Numbered from the stretch's first letter, positions 43,218 through 52,780 are shown. The stretch is DNA of 64,000 nt from Pseudomonas fluorescens (GCF_004683905.1 NZ_CP038438.1:1488001-1552000); one strand, 5' to 3'. The notes: a model not told the origin generated them from the letters alone. Numbers and translations are program-made.

Positions 43218-44183
43218 TTGACTGAGCATGGAACGGCACAGGCCACACGGGTCAGGTTATCGCTGGTTGTCCCGGTTTTTAACGAGGAGGACAGTCTCGA
43301 CGCGTTCATTCTGCGCATCGATGAAGTCTTCCAGCACCAAGCCTCAATTGCTTTGGAGCTGGTGTTCATCAACGACGGTAGCACTGATGCCACACTTGAG
43401 CGGCTGTTGGATCGTCAGCGGCACGACTCGCGGCTGCGCATCGTCGATCTGAGCCGTAACTTCGGCAAAGAGGCGGCGTTGTCTGCGGGATTGCAAATCG
43501 CCACCGGGCAGATTGTGGTGCCTATCGATGCCGATCTGCAGGATCCACCCGAAGTCATTCTGCAAATGATCGAGCGATGGCGCGAGGGCTATGAAGTGGT
43601 GCTCGGTCATCGCGTTAGCCGCCGCAGCGACACCTGGGCCAAGCAGACGTCGGCGCATTGGTTTTACCGCCTGCACAACAAGATCGCCGAGCAACCGCTG
43701 CCGGAAAACGTCGGCGATTTCCGCCTGATGGACCGTTGTGTAGTCGATGCCTTGCTGACTTTGCCCGAGTCCCGGCGCTTCATGAAGGGCCTGTTCGCCT
43801 GGGTCGGTTTTCGGACTACCCACGTTGATTACGAGCGGCCCGAGCGCGTGGCGGGGCAGAGCAAATTCAACGGCTGGCGGCTGTGGAATTTTGCCCTGGA
43901 AGGCATCACCAGTTTCAGTACCGAACCGTTACGGATCTGGACTTACATCGGCGCCGCGGTGTCGCTGGTGTCCTTCGCCTTTGCCATTTTTATCGTGTTG
44001 CGCACGCTGATCCACGGCGTCGACATGCCCGGTTATGCCTCGCTGATGGTGGCCGTGACGTTCCTCGGTGGCCTGCAATTGATTGGCATCGGCGTACTCG
44101 GCGAGTACCTCGGCCGCACTTATATCGAATCCAAACGCCGGCCGGTTTTTCTGGTGCGTCGCGTCTACGACCCCAAGGACTGA
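43218..44183 (+). CDS. GtrB-like polyprenyl-phosphate glycosyltransferase
   Basis: 321 residues from TTG 43218 (AAAGAGCACTCCA ahead; a TTG start is unusual but no ATG fits). Family 2 glycosyltransferase: LSLVVPVFNEEDSL, INDGSTDATL (Asp53) and VPIDADLQDPPEV (Asp104, Asp106). The C-terminus has two membrane helices (about 234-262 and 270-296). Resembles GtrB/Dpm-type enzymes that load a sugar on undecaprenyl phosphate on the cytoplasmic face. First gene of a four-gene gtr-like operon. Confidence 0.88.
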   Translation: MTEHGTAQATRVRLSLVVPVFNEEDSLDAFILRIDEVFQHQASIALELVFINDGSTDATLERLLDRQRHDSRLRIVDLSRNFGKEAALSAGLQIATGQIVVPIDADLQDPPEVILQMIERWREGYEVVLGHRVSRRSDTWAKQTSAHWFYRLHNKIAEQPLPENVGDFRLMDRCVVDALLTLPESRRFMKGLFAWVGFRTTHVDYERPERVAGQSKFNGWRLWNFALEGITSFSTEPLRIWTYIGAAVSLVSFAFAIFIVLRTLIHGVDMPGYASLMVAVTFLGGLQLIGIGVLGEYLGRTYIESKRRPVFLVRRVYDPKD

Positions 44184-44186
44184 AAC

Positions 44187-44897
44187 ATGGATCTCAAGGA
44201 AACCGATATCCTCGGCGACAGCATCGGTGAGCATTGGTATTACTGCTCCAAAGCGGCGGCGACTCGTCGTCTGCTCGGTGATGTACCGATCACGCGGATT
44301 CTCGACGTGGGCGCCGGTTCCGGGTTTTTCTCGCACCATTTATTGACCCAAACCGCGGCGCAAGAGGCGTGGTGCGTCGACATCAGTTACCCCGCCGACT
44401 CCGATGCGACCACCGCCGGCAAACCGGTGCATTACCGCCGCGATATCGACGCCATCGACGCCGATCTGGTGCTGCTCATGGATGTGCTGGAGCATGTCGA
44501 CGATGACCTCGGTCTGCTCAAGGCTTACGTTGACAAGGTGCCGTCCGGCAGCCGTTTCCTGATGACCGTGCCGGCGTTTCAGTTCCTGTGGAGCGGTCAC
44601 GACGACTTCCTCGAACACAAGCGCCGCTACACCCTGCCGCAGTTTGAAACCCTGGCCCGTGATGCCGGTTTGAGCGTGCAGCGCGGTGCCTACTATTTCG
44701 GCGCGGTGTTTCCGATCGCGGCGGCGTTGCGTTTGCTGCCCAAAGGGCCGCAGGCCGCAGCGCCGCAGTCTCAGCTCAAACGCCATCATCCCTTGGTCAA
44801 CGGCTTGCTCAAGACGCTGTGCAGCCTCGAACTGCCGCTGATGAGCCACAACCGTCTGGCCGGGCTGAGCGTGTTCGTGCTGGCGCAAAAACCGTGA
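44187..44897 (+). CDS. SAM-dependent methyltransferase inserted in gtr operon
   Basis: 236 residues, 3 bases after gtrB with AAGGACTGAAAC as site. Motif I ILDVGAGSGFFSHHLL, then WCVDISYP, and DLVLLMDVLEHVDDD; class I fold. The PAFQFLWSGHDDFLEHKRRYT segment is typical of methyltransferases found with surface glycan genes. Its stop overlaps the GTG start of gtrA (GTGA). It may methylate the lipid-linked sugar or the polymer; target unknown. Confidence 0.85.
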   Translation: MDLKETDILGDSIGEHWYYCSKAAATRRLLGDVPITRILDVGAGSGFFSHHLLTQTAAQEAWCVDISYPADSDATTAGKPVHYRRDIDAIDADLVLLMDVLEHVDDDLGLLKAYVDKVPSGSRFLMTVPAFQFLWSGHDDFLEHKRRYTLPQFETLARDAGLSVQRGAYYFGAVFPIAAALRLLPKGPQAAAPQSQLKRHHPLVNGLLKTLCSLELPLMSHNRLAGLSVFVLAQKP

Positions 44898-45280
44898 CTT
44901 CAGTTGAAAGGAAAACGCTGATCCAGCGCGGTCTGCGTTTTGCCATGACCGGTCTGTTCGTCACCGCGCTGCATGCGCTGGTGGCTGTGCTGTTCATCAA
45001 TTTCGTTGCGCCGCAACCGCCGCTGGCCAACGGTGTGGCGTTTGCCGTGGCGACGGTGGTGTCTTACGTGATCAACACCACCTGGAGTTTCTCCGCCCGA
45101 TTGCACGGCAGAACATTGCTGCGATTTTTATCGGTATCGGCGTGCGGTTTTCTGTTGGCGATGTTTGTCGCCTGGGCCGCGCAGGTGGCCGGGTTGAATT
45201 ATCTGTTGGGCATTGTCGCGGTGGCGCTGACGATTCCGGCATTCACGTTTGTCTTGCACAACTTCTGGACGTATCGATGA
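44894..45280 (+). CDS. GtrA-like flippase
   Basis: 128 residues from GTG 44894, overlapping the previous stop. Four membrane helices (about 13-37, 42-60, 72-95, 99-120), ending HNFWTYR as is usual for GtrA. The ANGVAFAVATVVSYVINTTWSF motif matches. GtrA-type proteins flip the undecaprenyl-linked sugar made by GtrB. ATGA overlap with the next gene. Confidence 0.88.
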   Translation: MTSVERKTLIQRGLRFAMTGLFVTALHALVAVLFINFVAPQPPLANGVAFAVATVVSYVINTTWSFSARLHGRTLLRFLSVSACGFLLAMFVAWAAQVAGLNYLLGIVAVALTIPAFTFVLHNFWTYR

Positions 45281-47382
45281 AGCTCTCCGCAACACATCGG
45301 GCGACTGCGCTGCTGCCCGTGCTCTTGGGAATTCTGGCGTTTTTCATTGTGGTCGGCCCACGTGCCTTGAACCCGATGAACATTGCATGGCTGGGCGACG
45401 GCGACCCCGCCACGCACTATCAGGGTTGGGTTTTTTTTCGTCATTCGCCCTGGACGTTTCCACTGGGGCTTAACCCGAGCTATGGGCTGGAGTTGGGTAA
45501 CGGGATAATTTTCTCGGATTCCAATCCGTTGTTCGCCTTTATCTTCAAACCGTTCTCAGCCCTGTTGCCTGAACCTTTCCAGTATTTCGGCCTGTGGCTA
45601 CTGACGTGTTTCATTCTGCAGAGCTGGTTTGCCTGGAAGCTGATTGGCCTGTTCAGTCGCGACGTGGCGTTGCGTTTGCTTGGTGCAGGAATGTTTTTGT
45701 TCATTCCGGCGATGATCGTCCGCATGAGCGTACATCTGTCCCTGGCTGGGCATTTTCTGTTGCTGGCAGGGTTATATCTGGCATTGCGCCCCTTTACGCC
45801 GAAACGCCGCCTCGCCTGGGGCGCGCTGCTGGCGGCGGCTGCGCTGGTGCACGCTTATTTGCTGGCGATGGTTGCGTTGATCTGGCTTGCCGACCTTGCC
45901 GCGAAAACCCTTCAGCGGCGCCAGACGCCGGGTAAGGCCTTGATCGAGTTGATCGGTCTGTTTCTGCTGGTCAGTGTCTGCTGCTGGCAGGCGGGTTATT
46001 TCAGCATAGGCGACAGCGGTCTGGCGTTGATGGGGTATGGCCTGTTCCGGGCGAATGTGCTGACCTTTTTCGATGCGGGTGTCTGGTCCTATACCTTGCA
46101 GGACATGCCGGGTGTACTGGGCGACGGCGACGGGTTCGCATTTCTGGGCCTGGGCGTGATCTGCCTGGGGATCTTTGCCTTGGTGCCGGTGCTGCAAGGG
46201 ACGACTGACCTGGGAGCCAAGGCTCGCCGTTACCCGTTGGTTTTGCTCGCGCTGGCAGGGCTGGCGATATTCGCCGTTTCCAACAATATCGGCGTAGGGC
46301 CATTCGAATTCAGGATTCCGCTGCCGGATGCGGTGGTTGCCGTGGCCACGATTTTTCGTGGCTCGGGGCGAATGATCTGGCCGCTCATGTACATGGCCAT
46401 TTTTGCGATCCTTTATGTGGTGATTCGCGGGCACTCTTCGCGCGTGGCGTTGATGCTGCTGAGTGTGGCGCTGGTGGTTCAGGTGGCAGACACGCGCGCC
46501 GGCTGGGCGGTGTCGCGCGGTTTCTTCATGGCCACGCCGTCGCCCACATGGAAGACGCCATTGGTCGACCCGTTCTGGGAGCAGGCGGCGAAGCGTTATC
46601 AGGCAGTGCGTTGGCTGCGACCGGAGAATTATCCGGAACAGTGGATGACCCTGGCCGACTACTCGGGTCGCCATCACTTGCCGACCAACGCGGTCTACCT
46701 TGGGCGCGTCAGTACGGTTGCCACTGAAGCCGCTCAAGCGGTGTCGGATCGAATGGTCAGTTCTGGAAACTATGCAGCCGATACCCTGTACGTGCTCAGT
46801 AACCGTACTGTGCTGGAAGCAGCTCTGACCTTGAATCGCGACACCGATGTGCTCGCCAGAATTGACGGGTTGAACGTCTTGGCGCCGGGCTGGAAGCGTT
46901 GCGCCGACTGCCTGCCGATATCGGCCCCGGACCCATTGACGCTGATCCCGCCACTCAAGTCGGGCGAGAGAGTCGTGTTCAATCCCAGCAGTCTGGCGAC
47001 GTTTTTCCTCGGTAAAGGGTGGGCGAACAATGAACCGTGGGGCACCTGGTCCGAGGGGAATGAGTCGCAAATTGCCCTGCGGCCGACTGCTCGGGTGCAC
47101 TCGTTCTTGCTGGAAACCACTGCGCTGCTGGCCCCTTCACACACCGAGCAAGCAGTGGAAATTTTCGTCAACGATATACGCGTGCTGTCCACCCGGCTGG
47201 TCAAGCCTGAAGCGAATCGCCTGAATGTCGAGTTGCCGGTCGAAGTGCAGCAGCGTGTCGAGCAACAAGGTGTGCTGAATATTCGTTTCAGATACGCCAA
47301 CGCTATCAGTCCGGTTGAGTTGGGCATGGGCAAGGACATGCGCAAGCTGGCGATCGGGATACAGGCGTTGACGGTGAATTGA
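45277..47382 (+). CDS. Large membrane protein, GtrC-like transferase candidate
   Basis: 701 residues from ATG 45277 (ATGA overlap with gtrA). About ten to twelve membrane segments in residues 10-440, with conserved-looking HYQGWVFFRHSPWTFPLGLNP near the start (acidic/polar loop after helix 1, as in GT-C enzymes). The C-terminal 250 residues are soluble, probably periplasmic. Position and size suggest the acceptor-specific GT-C glycosyltransferase (GtrC role) of the operon; sequence identity with known GtrC proteins is not claimed. Similar large proteins are called DUF6311-like. Confidence 0.75.
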   Translation: MKLSATHRATALLPVLLGILAFFIVVGPRALNPMNIAWLGDGDPATHYQGWVFFRHSPWTFPLGLNPSYGLELGNGIIFSDSNPLFAFIFKPFSALLPEPFQYFGLWLLTCFILQSWFAWKLIGLFSRDVALRLLGAGMFLFIPAMIVRMSVHLSLAGHFLLLAGLYLALRPFTPKRRLAWGALLAAAALVHAYLLAMVALIWLADLAAKTLQRRQTPGKALIELIGLFLLVSVCCWQAGYFSIGDSGLALMGYGLFRANVLTFFDAGVWSYTLQDMPGVLGDGDGFAFLGLGVICLGIFALVPVLQGTTDLGAKARRYPLVLLALAGLAIFAVSNNIGVGPFEFRIPLPDAVVAVATIFRGSGRMIWPLMYMAIFAILYVVIRGHSSRVALMLLSVALVVQVADTRAGWAVSRGFFMATPSPTWKTPLVDPFWEQAAKRYQAVRWLRPENYPEQWMTLADYSGRHHLPTNAVYLGRVSTVATEAAQAVSDRMVSSGNYAADTLYVLSNRTVLEAALTLNRDTDVLARIDGLNVLAPGWKRCADCLPISAPDPLTLIPPLKSGERVVFNPSSLATFFLGKGWANNEPWGTWSEGNESQIALRPTARVHSFLLETTALLAPSHTEQAVEIFVNDIRVLSTRLVKPEANRLNVELPVEVQQRVEQQGVLNIRFRYANAISPVELGMGKDMRKLAIGIQALTVN

Positions 47383-47463
47383 GCCGGTGTTGTTCCTTTC
47401 GCCCATAGACGCTGTCCATGGGCCTTTCTAAACTGCCCGCAGACCGGGGAGTAGGGGCAATGG

Positions 47464-48384
47464 ATGAATCGAAATGAATTACGCAAGGCCGACATCAATC
47501 TGATGGTGGTGTTCGAGACCTTGATGCTCGAACGCAACGTGACCCGGGCGGCGGAGAAGCTGTTTCTCGGCCAGCCGACCATCAGTTCGGCGCTCAATCG
47601 CTTGCGCGCGATGTTCAACGATCCGCTGTTCATTCGCGTCGGCCATCGCATGGAGCCGACTGCCCGGGCCGAAGAGCTGTTCAAGTACCTGTCGCCGGCC
47701 CTTGACTCGCTGTCGGTGGCGCTGAGCCTGACTCACGATTTCGACCCGGCCGTGAGCAACATGACGTTCCGGATCGGCCTGTCCGATGACGTCGAATTCG
47801 GCCTGCTGCCACCGTTGCTGCGGGCGCTGCGTCAGGAAGCACCCAGCGTAGTGTTCGTGGTGCAACACGTCGACTACTGGCGCATCCCCGACCTGCTGGC
47901 CGCCGGCGACATCACCGTCGGCATCAGTCAGACCCGGGGCCTGCCGGCCAATGCCAAGCGCAAGCTGCTGCGGCATATCCAGCCGAGCATCCTGCGCGCC
48001 GATGCCTCGGATTCGCCGCTGACCCTCGATGAATACTGTTCGCGCCCACACGTACTGGTGTCGCACACCGCCAACATCAGCGGCTATGCCGATGAGTGGC
48101 TGGCGGAAATCGGCCGCACCCGGCATGTGGTGTTGTCGGTGCCGCAATACAGTGCACTGCCGGCATTGCTGGCCGGCACCGACCTGATCGCCAGCCTGCC
48201 GGACTACACCGCCGAAGCCATGGCTGCCTCCGGGCTGTTGTTCAAGGAACCGTTTCCGTTCAAGACGCCGATGCTGGATCTGTCGATGGTCTGGCTCAGC
48301 CACGTCGACAGCGACCCGGCCGAGCGCTGGCTGCGGTCGCGGCTTGAGGCGTTCATGAGTGAGCGGCCACTGACCGCGCCCTGA
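47464..48384 (+). CDS. LysR-family transcriptional regulator
   Basis: 306 residues. Winged-helix N-terminus (about 8-67: INLMVVFETLMLERNVTRAAEKLFLGQPTISSALNRLRAMFNDPLF), NodD/LeuO-like subgroup with M-PT-RA motif after it. Effector domain 95-300 includes SDDVEFGLLPPLLRALRQEAP and LLAGTDLIASLPDYTAEA. No divergent target gene, so its regulon is not evident; ltrA-like gene follows 178 bases later. Confidence 0.9.
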   Translation: MNRNELRKADINLMVVFETLMLERNVTRAAEKLFLGQPTISSALNRLRAMFNDPLFIRVGHRMEPTARAEELFKYLSPALDSLSVALSLTHDFDPAVSNMTFRIGLSDDVEFGLLPPLLRALRQEAPSVVFVVQHVDYWRIPDLLAAGDITVGISQTRGLPANAKRKLLRHIQPSILRADASDSPLTLDEYCSRPHVLVSHTANISGYADEWLAEIGRTRHVVLSVPQYSALPALLAGTDLIASLPDYTAEAMAASGLLFKEPFPFKTPMLDLSMVWLSHVDSDPAERWLRSRLEAFMSERPLTAP

Positions 48385-48405
48385 ATCCCACCACAAATCT
48401 CCCCC

Positions 48406-48495
48406 TGTAGGAGTGAGCCTGCTCGCGATGAGGGTGTGTCAGTCGACATTGATGTTGTCTGACACGACTCCATCGCGAGCAGGCTCACTCCTACA
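48406..48495. repeat. REPIN, TGTAGGAGTGAGCCTGC type
   Basis: 24-base arms 48406-48429 and 48472-48495. The spacer contains a dyad GTGTCAG / CTGACAC around TCGACATTGATGTTGT, almost identical to that of the copy at 55271-55360. Confidence 0.9.
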
Positions 48496-48562
48496 AGGGT
48501 TTGCGTTCGTCTGGTCGGGCTGCTTTGCTCAATGGCAATGATCCCGGCTGGAGACTTGTCCG

Positions 48563-49771
48563 ATGAGCATTTCCCGTTCGTTGCTGCGTGGGCGCGGCAG
48601 TCTCGACAGTGGCAAGGTCGGCATGGTCGAGTTGTTTTTCGATCTGGTGTTCGTGTTTGCCGTGACTCAGCTCTCGCATTCGTTGCTCGCGCATTTGTCG
48701 ATCCTGGGCGCGGTGCAGGTGGCGCTGTTGATGGTCGCGGTGTGGTGGGTATGGATTTTCACTTCGTGGATCACTAACTGGCTCGACCCGGAAAAATTGC
48801 CGATCCGTCTCGGCCTGTTCGGGCTGATGATCGCCGGTCTGTTGCTGTCGTCCTCGATCCCCAGGGCTTTCACCGAGCGCGGGCTGATGTTTGCCTCGGC
48901 GTTCGTGTTCATGCAGGTCGGGCGCACGTTGTTTGCGATCTGGGCGGTGCGTGGCGAGTCGCTGAGCATGACCCGCAACTTCCAGCGAATTCTGGCGTGG
49001 TTGATGTGCTCCGGCGTGTTCTGGATCGTCGGAGCCTTTCTTGACGGGCAACAACGTCTGCTGTGTTGGGCGCTGGCGCTGCTGATCGAGCTGATCTCGC
49101 CTTCGCTGTATTTCTGGGTGCCGGGGCTGGGGCGTTCGTCGTTGAGCGACTGGAACGTCGAAGGCAATCACATGGCCGAGCGCTGCGCGCTGTTCGTGAT
49201 CATCGCCCTGGGCGAATCGTTGCTGGTGACCGGTGCGACGTTCGCTGAACTGACGCTGAGCGCCACCGGAGTCATGGCGTTTCTGGTGGCGGTGCTGGGC
49301 AGCATCGGCATGTGGTGGGTGTACTTCGACAGCGGCGCCGAGCGCGCGCATCACCGCATCGCGCATTCGAGCGATCCCGGGCGCCAGGCGCGCATCGCCT
49401 ACACCTACCTGCACGTGCTGATTGTTGCCGGGGTGATTGTCAGTGCGGTGGCCGACGAACTGGTGCTGGTGCATCCGGATCACGCCAGTGACGCCGGGAT
49501 CCTGGTGATCGTGGGCGGGCCATGGCTGTTTCTGTTGGGCAATGCGCTGTTCAAGTGGGTCATGTCCGACCGACCGCTGCCGCCGTTGTCGCATCTGGCG
49601 GGGCTGGTGTTGCTCATGCTGGCGCTGCCATTGGCGTTGAATCACTGGTTTTCGGCGCTGGTGCTCGGGGCGCTGACCACGGCGATCGTGGTGCTGGTGG
49701 CGCTGTGGGAAAGCCTGGCATTGCGTCAGGCGTCGGCCTCGATAACCTCGGAAAAAGCCGCAGGAGAGTAG
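48563..49771 (+). CDS. Low-temperature-requirement A (LtrA)-like membrane protein
   Basis: 402 residues, about ten to twelve membrane helices. Conserved opening VGMVELFFDLVFVFAVTQLSHSL and NHMAERCALFVIIALGESLLVTGATFAELTL are LtrA-family signatures (first described in Listeria). Biochemical role unknown. Monocistronic. Confidence 0.9.
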   Translation: MSISRSLLRGRGSLDSGKVGMVELFFDLVFVFAVTQLSHSLLAHLSILGAVQVALLMVAVWWVWIFTSWITNWLDPEKLPIRLGLFGLMIAGLLLSSSIPRAFTERGLMFASAFVFMQVGRTLFAIWAVRGESLSMTRNFQRILAWLMCSGVFWIVGAFLDGQQRLLCWALALLIELISPSLYFWVPGLGRSSLSDWNVEGNHMAERCALFVIIALGESLLVTGATFAELTLSATGVMAFLVAVLGSIGMWWVYFDSGAERAHHRIAHSSDPGRQARIAYTYLHVLIVAGVIVSAVADELVLVHPDHASDAGILVIVGGPWLFLLGNALFKWVMSDRPLPPLSHLAGLVLLMLALPLALNHWFSALVLGALTTAIVVLVALWESLALRQASASITSEKAAGE

Positions 49772-49823
49772 GGCAGCGCTGTGGTATATGTACGACCTTT
49801 CTGCCGACTGACTGGAGCACCCC

Positions 49824-50189
49824 ATGCCACACCTGCACATGGAATACACCGCCAACCTGCCGCAGTTGAACGCTGATGTGGCGTTGATCCGGCTCAACAA
49901 CGCCCTGGTGGGTTCCGGTCAGTTCGCTGCGGAGTTCGATATCAAGAGCCGGGCGGTGAAGGTCGAGACCTTCAAGGTCGGTACCGGCATGGGTGAGCGT
50001 GCTTTCATCCATGTGAAACTGGCGCTGCTCAGTGGTCGCTCGCCGCAGATCAAGAAGCAGCTCTCGGATAGCCTGCTGGCGGTGTTGCAGGATCTGTGCG
50101 AGTGGCCGGCCGGAGTTGAAGTGCAGTTGTGTGTGGAGTTGCTCGATATCGACCGCGATTCCTACACCAAGACCGCCATCGGCATGTAG
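49824..50189 (+). CDS. 5-carboxymethyl-2-hydroxymuconate isomerase-like protein
   Basis: 121 residues of the CHMI/4-oxalocrotonate tautomerase superfamily. Pro1 (after Met removal, MPHLHMEYTANL) is the catalytic base. ALLSGRSPQIKKQLSDSLLAVL and CVELLDIDRDSYTKT match CHMI. The other hpa/hpc genes of homoprotocatechuate breakdown are not next to it, so the isomerase is isolated and its substrate is uncertain. It converges with the LysR gene at 50193. Confidence 0.88.
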   Translation: MPHLHMEYTANLPQLNADVALIRLNNALVGSGQFAAEFDIKSRAVKVETFKVGTGMGERAFIHVKLALLSGRSPQIKKQLSDSLLAVLQDLCEWPAGVEVQLCVELLDIDRDSYTKTAIGM

Positions 50190-50192
50190 GAC

Positions 50193-51128
50193 TCAGGCCG
50201 TTTCCAGCTCACTGCACACCTTGATCACCTGCTCGCGCAGCCAGACGTTGGCGCTGTCCTGATCGGCGTTCTGGCTCCATTGCATGTCGAGGGTGAACCC
50301 CGGCAGGCCGTTCGGCGCCTCGCAGTGATTGAACACCGCGTCGTTGGTCAGCAGGCGCTGGATGCGCCGGGGCAGGGTGAGGATGAAATCGGTGCCGGTG
50401 ATCATCTTCAATGCCGCGCTGTAGCTGTTGGAACGCGCGACGATCTGCCGTTTCTGCGCCTGACGCGCCAGCCAGCCATCGACCATGTTGGTGGTGGAAG
50501 TCCACGGTGTCGGGAACACATGGCGCCGCTCGGTGAAGGCCTGCAGGCTCAGGCGCGGTTCCAGCGGCGTGGCGCGTTTGTCGAAGACACAGACCAGATC
50601 GTCCTCCAGCAGCATCCGCGATTTCAGGTCGGTGTGGCTGCGGTGGAAGTTGGGGCCGAAACAGATCACCAGGTCGAGGCTGCCGTCGCGCAGTTCGTCG
50701 GCGGGCACATCGGTCTCGAACTTGTGCATGTTGACCACCACCGGCAAATCGTCGAAGTCGAAACGCTTCAACAGCCGTGGCAGCACCAATTGCTCGAAGT
50801 ATTCCGGAGCGCAGATATTGAAGGTCACCGCTTGCCGGGTCGGATCGAAGGCCGGGGCGCCGGCGTGGCACAGGTTGATGCTTTCGAGGATCTTCTGCAC
50901 ATGGCCGTACATGGTGCCGGCCTTGTAGGTGGGACGCATGCCCGTGCGGGTGTTGATGAACAACTCGTCTTCGAAACTGGTGCGCAATTTTTTCAGGCAA
51001 TAGCTGACAGTGGACTGGCTGACGCACAGCGTCTCCGAGACATCCGTGACGCTGCTTTGCTCATACACGGCGATAAACACCATGAGGTCCTGCATGTCGA
51101 GCTTTCGAAGCAAGTTACTGTTCAGCAT
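50193..51128 (-). CDS. LysR-family transcriptional regulator
   Basis: 311 residues from ATG 51128 (GGGACGGAACGG ahead). HTH region about 10-68 (LDMQDLMVFIAVYEQSSVTDVSETLCVSQSTVSYCLKKLRTSFED). Effector domain resembles the NodD/LeuO subgroup, with PTYKAGTMYGHVQKIL linker and a MITGTDFILTLPRRIQRLL motif near the end. Possible control of the divergent or convergent neighbours is unproven; downstream is an MFS transporter in the opposite half. Confidence 0.9.
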   Translation of the reverse strand: MLNSNLLRKLDMQDLMVFIAVYEQSSVTDVSETLCVSQSTVSYCLKKLRTSFEDELFINTRTGMRPTYKAGTMYGHVQKILESINLCHAGAPAFDPTRQAVTFNICAPEYFEQLVLPRLLKRFDFDDLPVVVNMHKFETDVPADELRDGSLDLVICFGPNFHRSHTDLKSRMLLEDDLVCVFDKRATPLEPRLSLQAFTERRHVFPTPWTSTTNMVDGWLARQAQKRQIVARSNSYSAALKMITGTDFILTLPRRIQRLLTNDAVFNHCEAPNGLPGFTLDMQWSQNADQDSANVWLREQVIKVCSELETA

Positions 51129-51329
51129 CCGTTCCGTCCCGCTGTGCTCCTTGCGCTGAAATCCGCGCAAACGTGTGCGCATGATCGTAGCGGAACGATG
51201 GTGCCAGGACAAAGCCCTGTAGGACGTTTCAATGTCGCCAGTGGGACAGAAACTTTTAGCAACACGACGTCGGCAAATAAACCGCAAAAAGATGGCAACA
51301 GGCCTCTAGCCCGGCGGCGGCATTCGGCT

Positions 51330-52511
51330 TCAACGGATGTGTCGGGCGTACAGCCGAGGGTCGAAGCGCAGCACTATCAGCAGCATCACCACCATCACTG
51401 CGGTCAGCGACCACCAGGCCCATTCAAAGCTGCCGAGCCGGTCGCGGATGATTCCGGCCAGCAGCGGCGAAAGCCCGGCGATCAAGTAGCCGATGCCTTG
51501 CACGAACGCGGTCAGGCTGCCGGCGCGCTGCGGGTTGTCGAGGTGATCGAGGGAGACAATAAGGCTCATCGGAAACAAGCCGCCAATCCCCAGCCCCAAC
51601 AGGCACGGCCACAGCAGGCTGAGGTGTTGCGGGCTGAGGATCAATCCGCAGAAACCGGCAATGATCAGCAACAGCAACGTAGCCAGAATCAGGCGACGAT
51701 CACGGCTGCGGTTGGCGATGGCCGGCGTCAGCAACCCGGAAATCACCTCCATGGCCGTCAGAAAACCCAACAGCAGGCCGGCGTGCTGTTCGCTCCAGCC
51801 TTGTTCCACGTAGTACGGCGCCAGCCAGGCGAGTACGCAGGTGTAGGACGCCGTGCCGAGGCCGAAGAAGAAGGCCAGCAGCCAAGCGCGGGAGCTACGC
51901 GTGAAGGACTCTTTTCCTACAGGCGTGTTCTGGATGGATGACGGGGTCGACTGTGTCCACCAGACCAACAACGCGAGCAAGGAAAGTGCCGCCCAGATCG
52001 CCAAGCCGATGCGCCAGCTGCCGGTCTGCCCCAGCACCAGCGGCGAAAATGAGGCGGCCAGCGCGGCGCCGCCCATGATCGATGTGACATACAGGCCCAT
52101 GCACAGCGCCACATGGTCGGGGAAGCGTGACTTGATCAGCACCGGCATCAGCGCCTGAATCAGGGCGATACCCATCCCGGCCAGCACCGCGCTGCCAATC
52201 AACTGCGGTGCCGAATCGAGCACCAGCCGCGACAGTGTCGCCAGACCGATAATCCATAGCGACAGGATCACCGTGCGTTGCTCGCCTAGCCGGCGGCTGA
52301 TGCCGATGCCGAAAAACATCGCCAGCCCCATCGCCATCACTGGCAGCATGGTCAGCAGCGAAGCCACGCTGAAACTCAGCGGGATATCGCCACGAATTGC
52401 CGACAGCAACGGCCCGACGGCGGCCATGGATGGGCGCAGATTGAGTGCGACGAGAATGATCCCGAACATCAGCCAGGCAGCGGGGCGGGTGTTGGCGCGG
52501 ACGTTTTCCAT
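51330..52511 (-). CDS. CynX/NimT-family MFS transporter
   Basis: 393 residues, 12 membrane segments. The first segment LMFGIILVALNLRPSMAAVGPLL is the signature of the cyanate/2-nitroimidazole (CynX/NimT) subgroup of the major facilitator superfamily. GIGISRRLGEQRTV is the motif A-like loop after TM2. Substrate unknown; E. coli CynX is linked with cyanate and YycB/NimT with 2-nitroimidazole export, but no cyanase gene is nearby. Confidence 0.87.
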   Translation of the reverse strand: MENVRANTRPAAWLMFGIILVALNLRPSMAAVGPLLSAIRGDIPLSFSVASLLTMLPVMAMGLAMFFGIGISRRLGEQRTVILSLWIIGLATLSRLVLDSAPQLIGSAVLAGMGIALIQALMPVLIKSRFPDHVALCMGLYVTSIMGGAALAASFSPLVLGQTGSWRIGLAIWAALSLLALLVWWTQSTPSSIQNTPVGKESFTRSSRAWLLAFFFGLGTASYTCVLAWLAPYYVEQGWSEQHAGLLLGFLTAMEVISGLLTPAIANRSRDRRLILATLLLLIIAGFCGLILSPQHLSLLWPCLLGLGIGGLFPMSLIVSLDHLDNPQRAGSLTAFVQGIGYLIAGLSPLLAGIIRDRLGSFEWAWWSLTAVMVVMLLIVLRFDPRLYARHIR

Positions 52512-52747
52512 CGGCAGACTCTGAATTGCGGAGGCTGTCGATTAGGCGGCGCGCAGCACTTATCGGCAAATCAGATTTCCCGAGCGTTATTTAAAAATTA
52601 AATATGACTCTCCCCACTGCGGCAGCTCCTACACGGGGCGCTCCGATTAATCTTGTCAATCTCGCTGTAAGACTATTCTTTCTTTCTGGCAGGACATTTC
52701 GTTACAGCTCTGGCCCAGCGCAGGCGCGTAAAACGCCGGCGGCGATA

Positions 52748-52753
52748 TATACT
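52748..52753 (+). promoter_or_regulatory. Probable -10 of rnd
   Basis: TATACT with GCGCGCC discriminator, 28 bases before the rnd GTG; same arrangement as at sdhE. No clear -35 was found. Confidence 0.45.
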
Positions 52754-52780
52754 GCGCGCCATTCTTCAAGGGAGAGCCGT

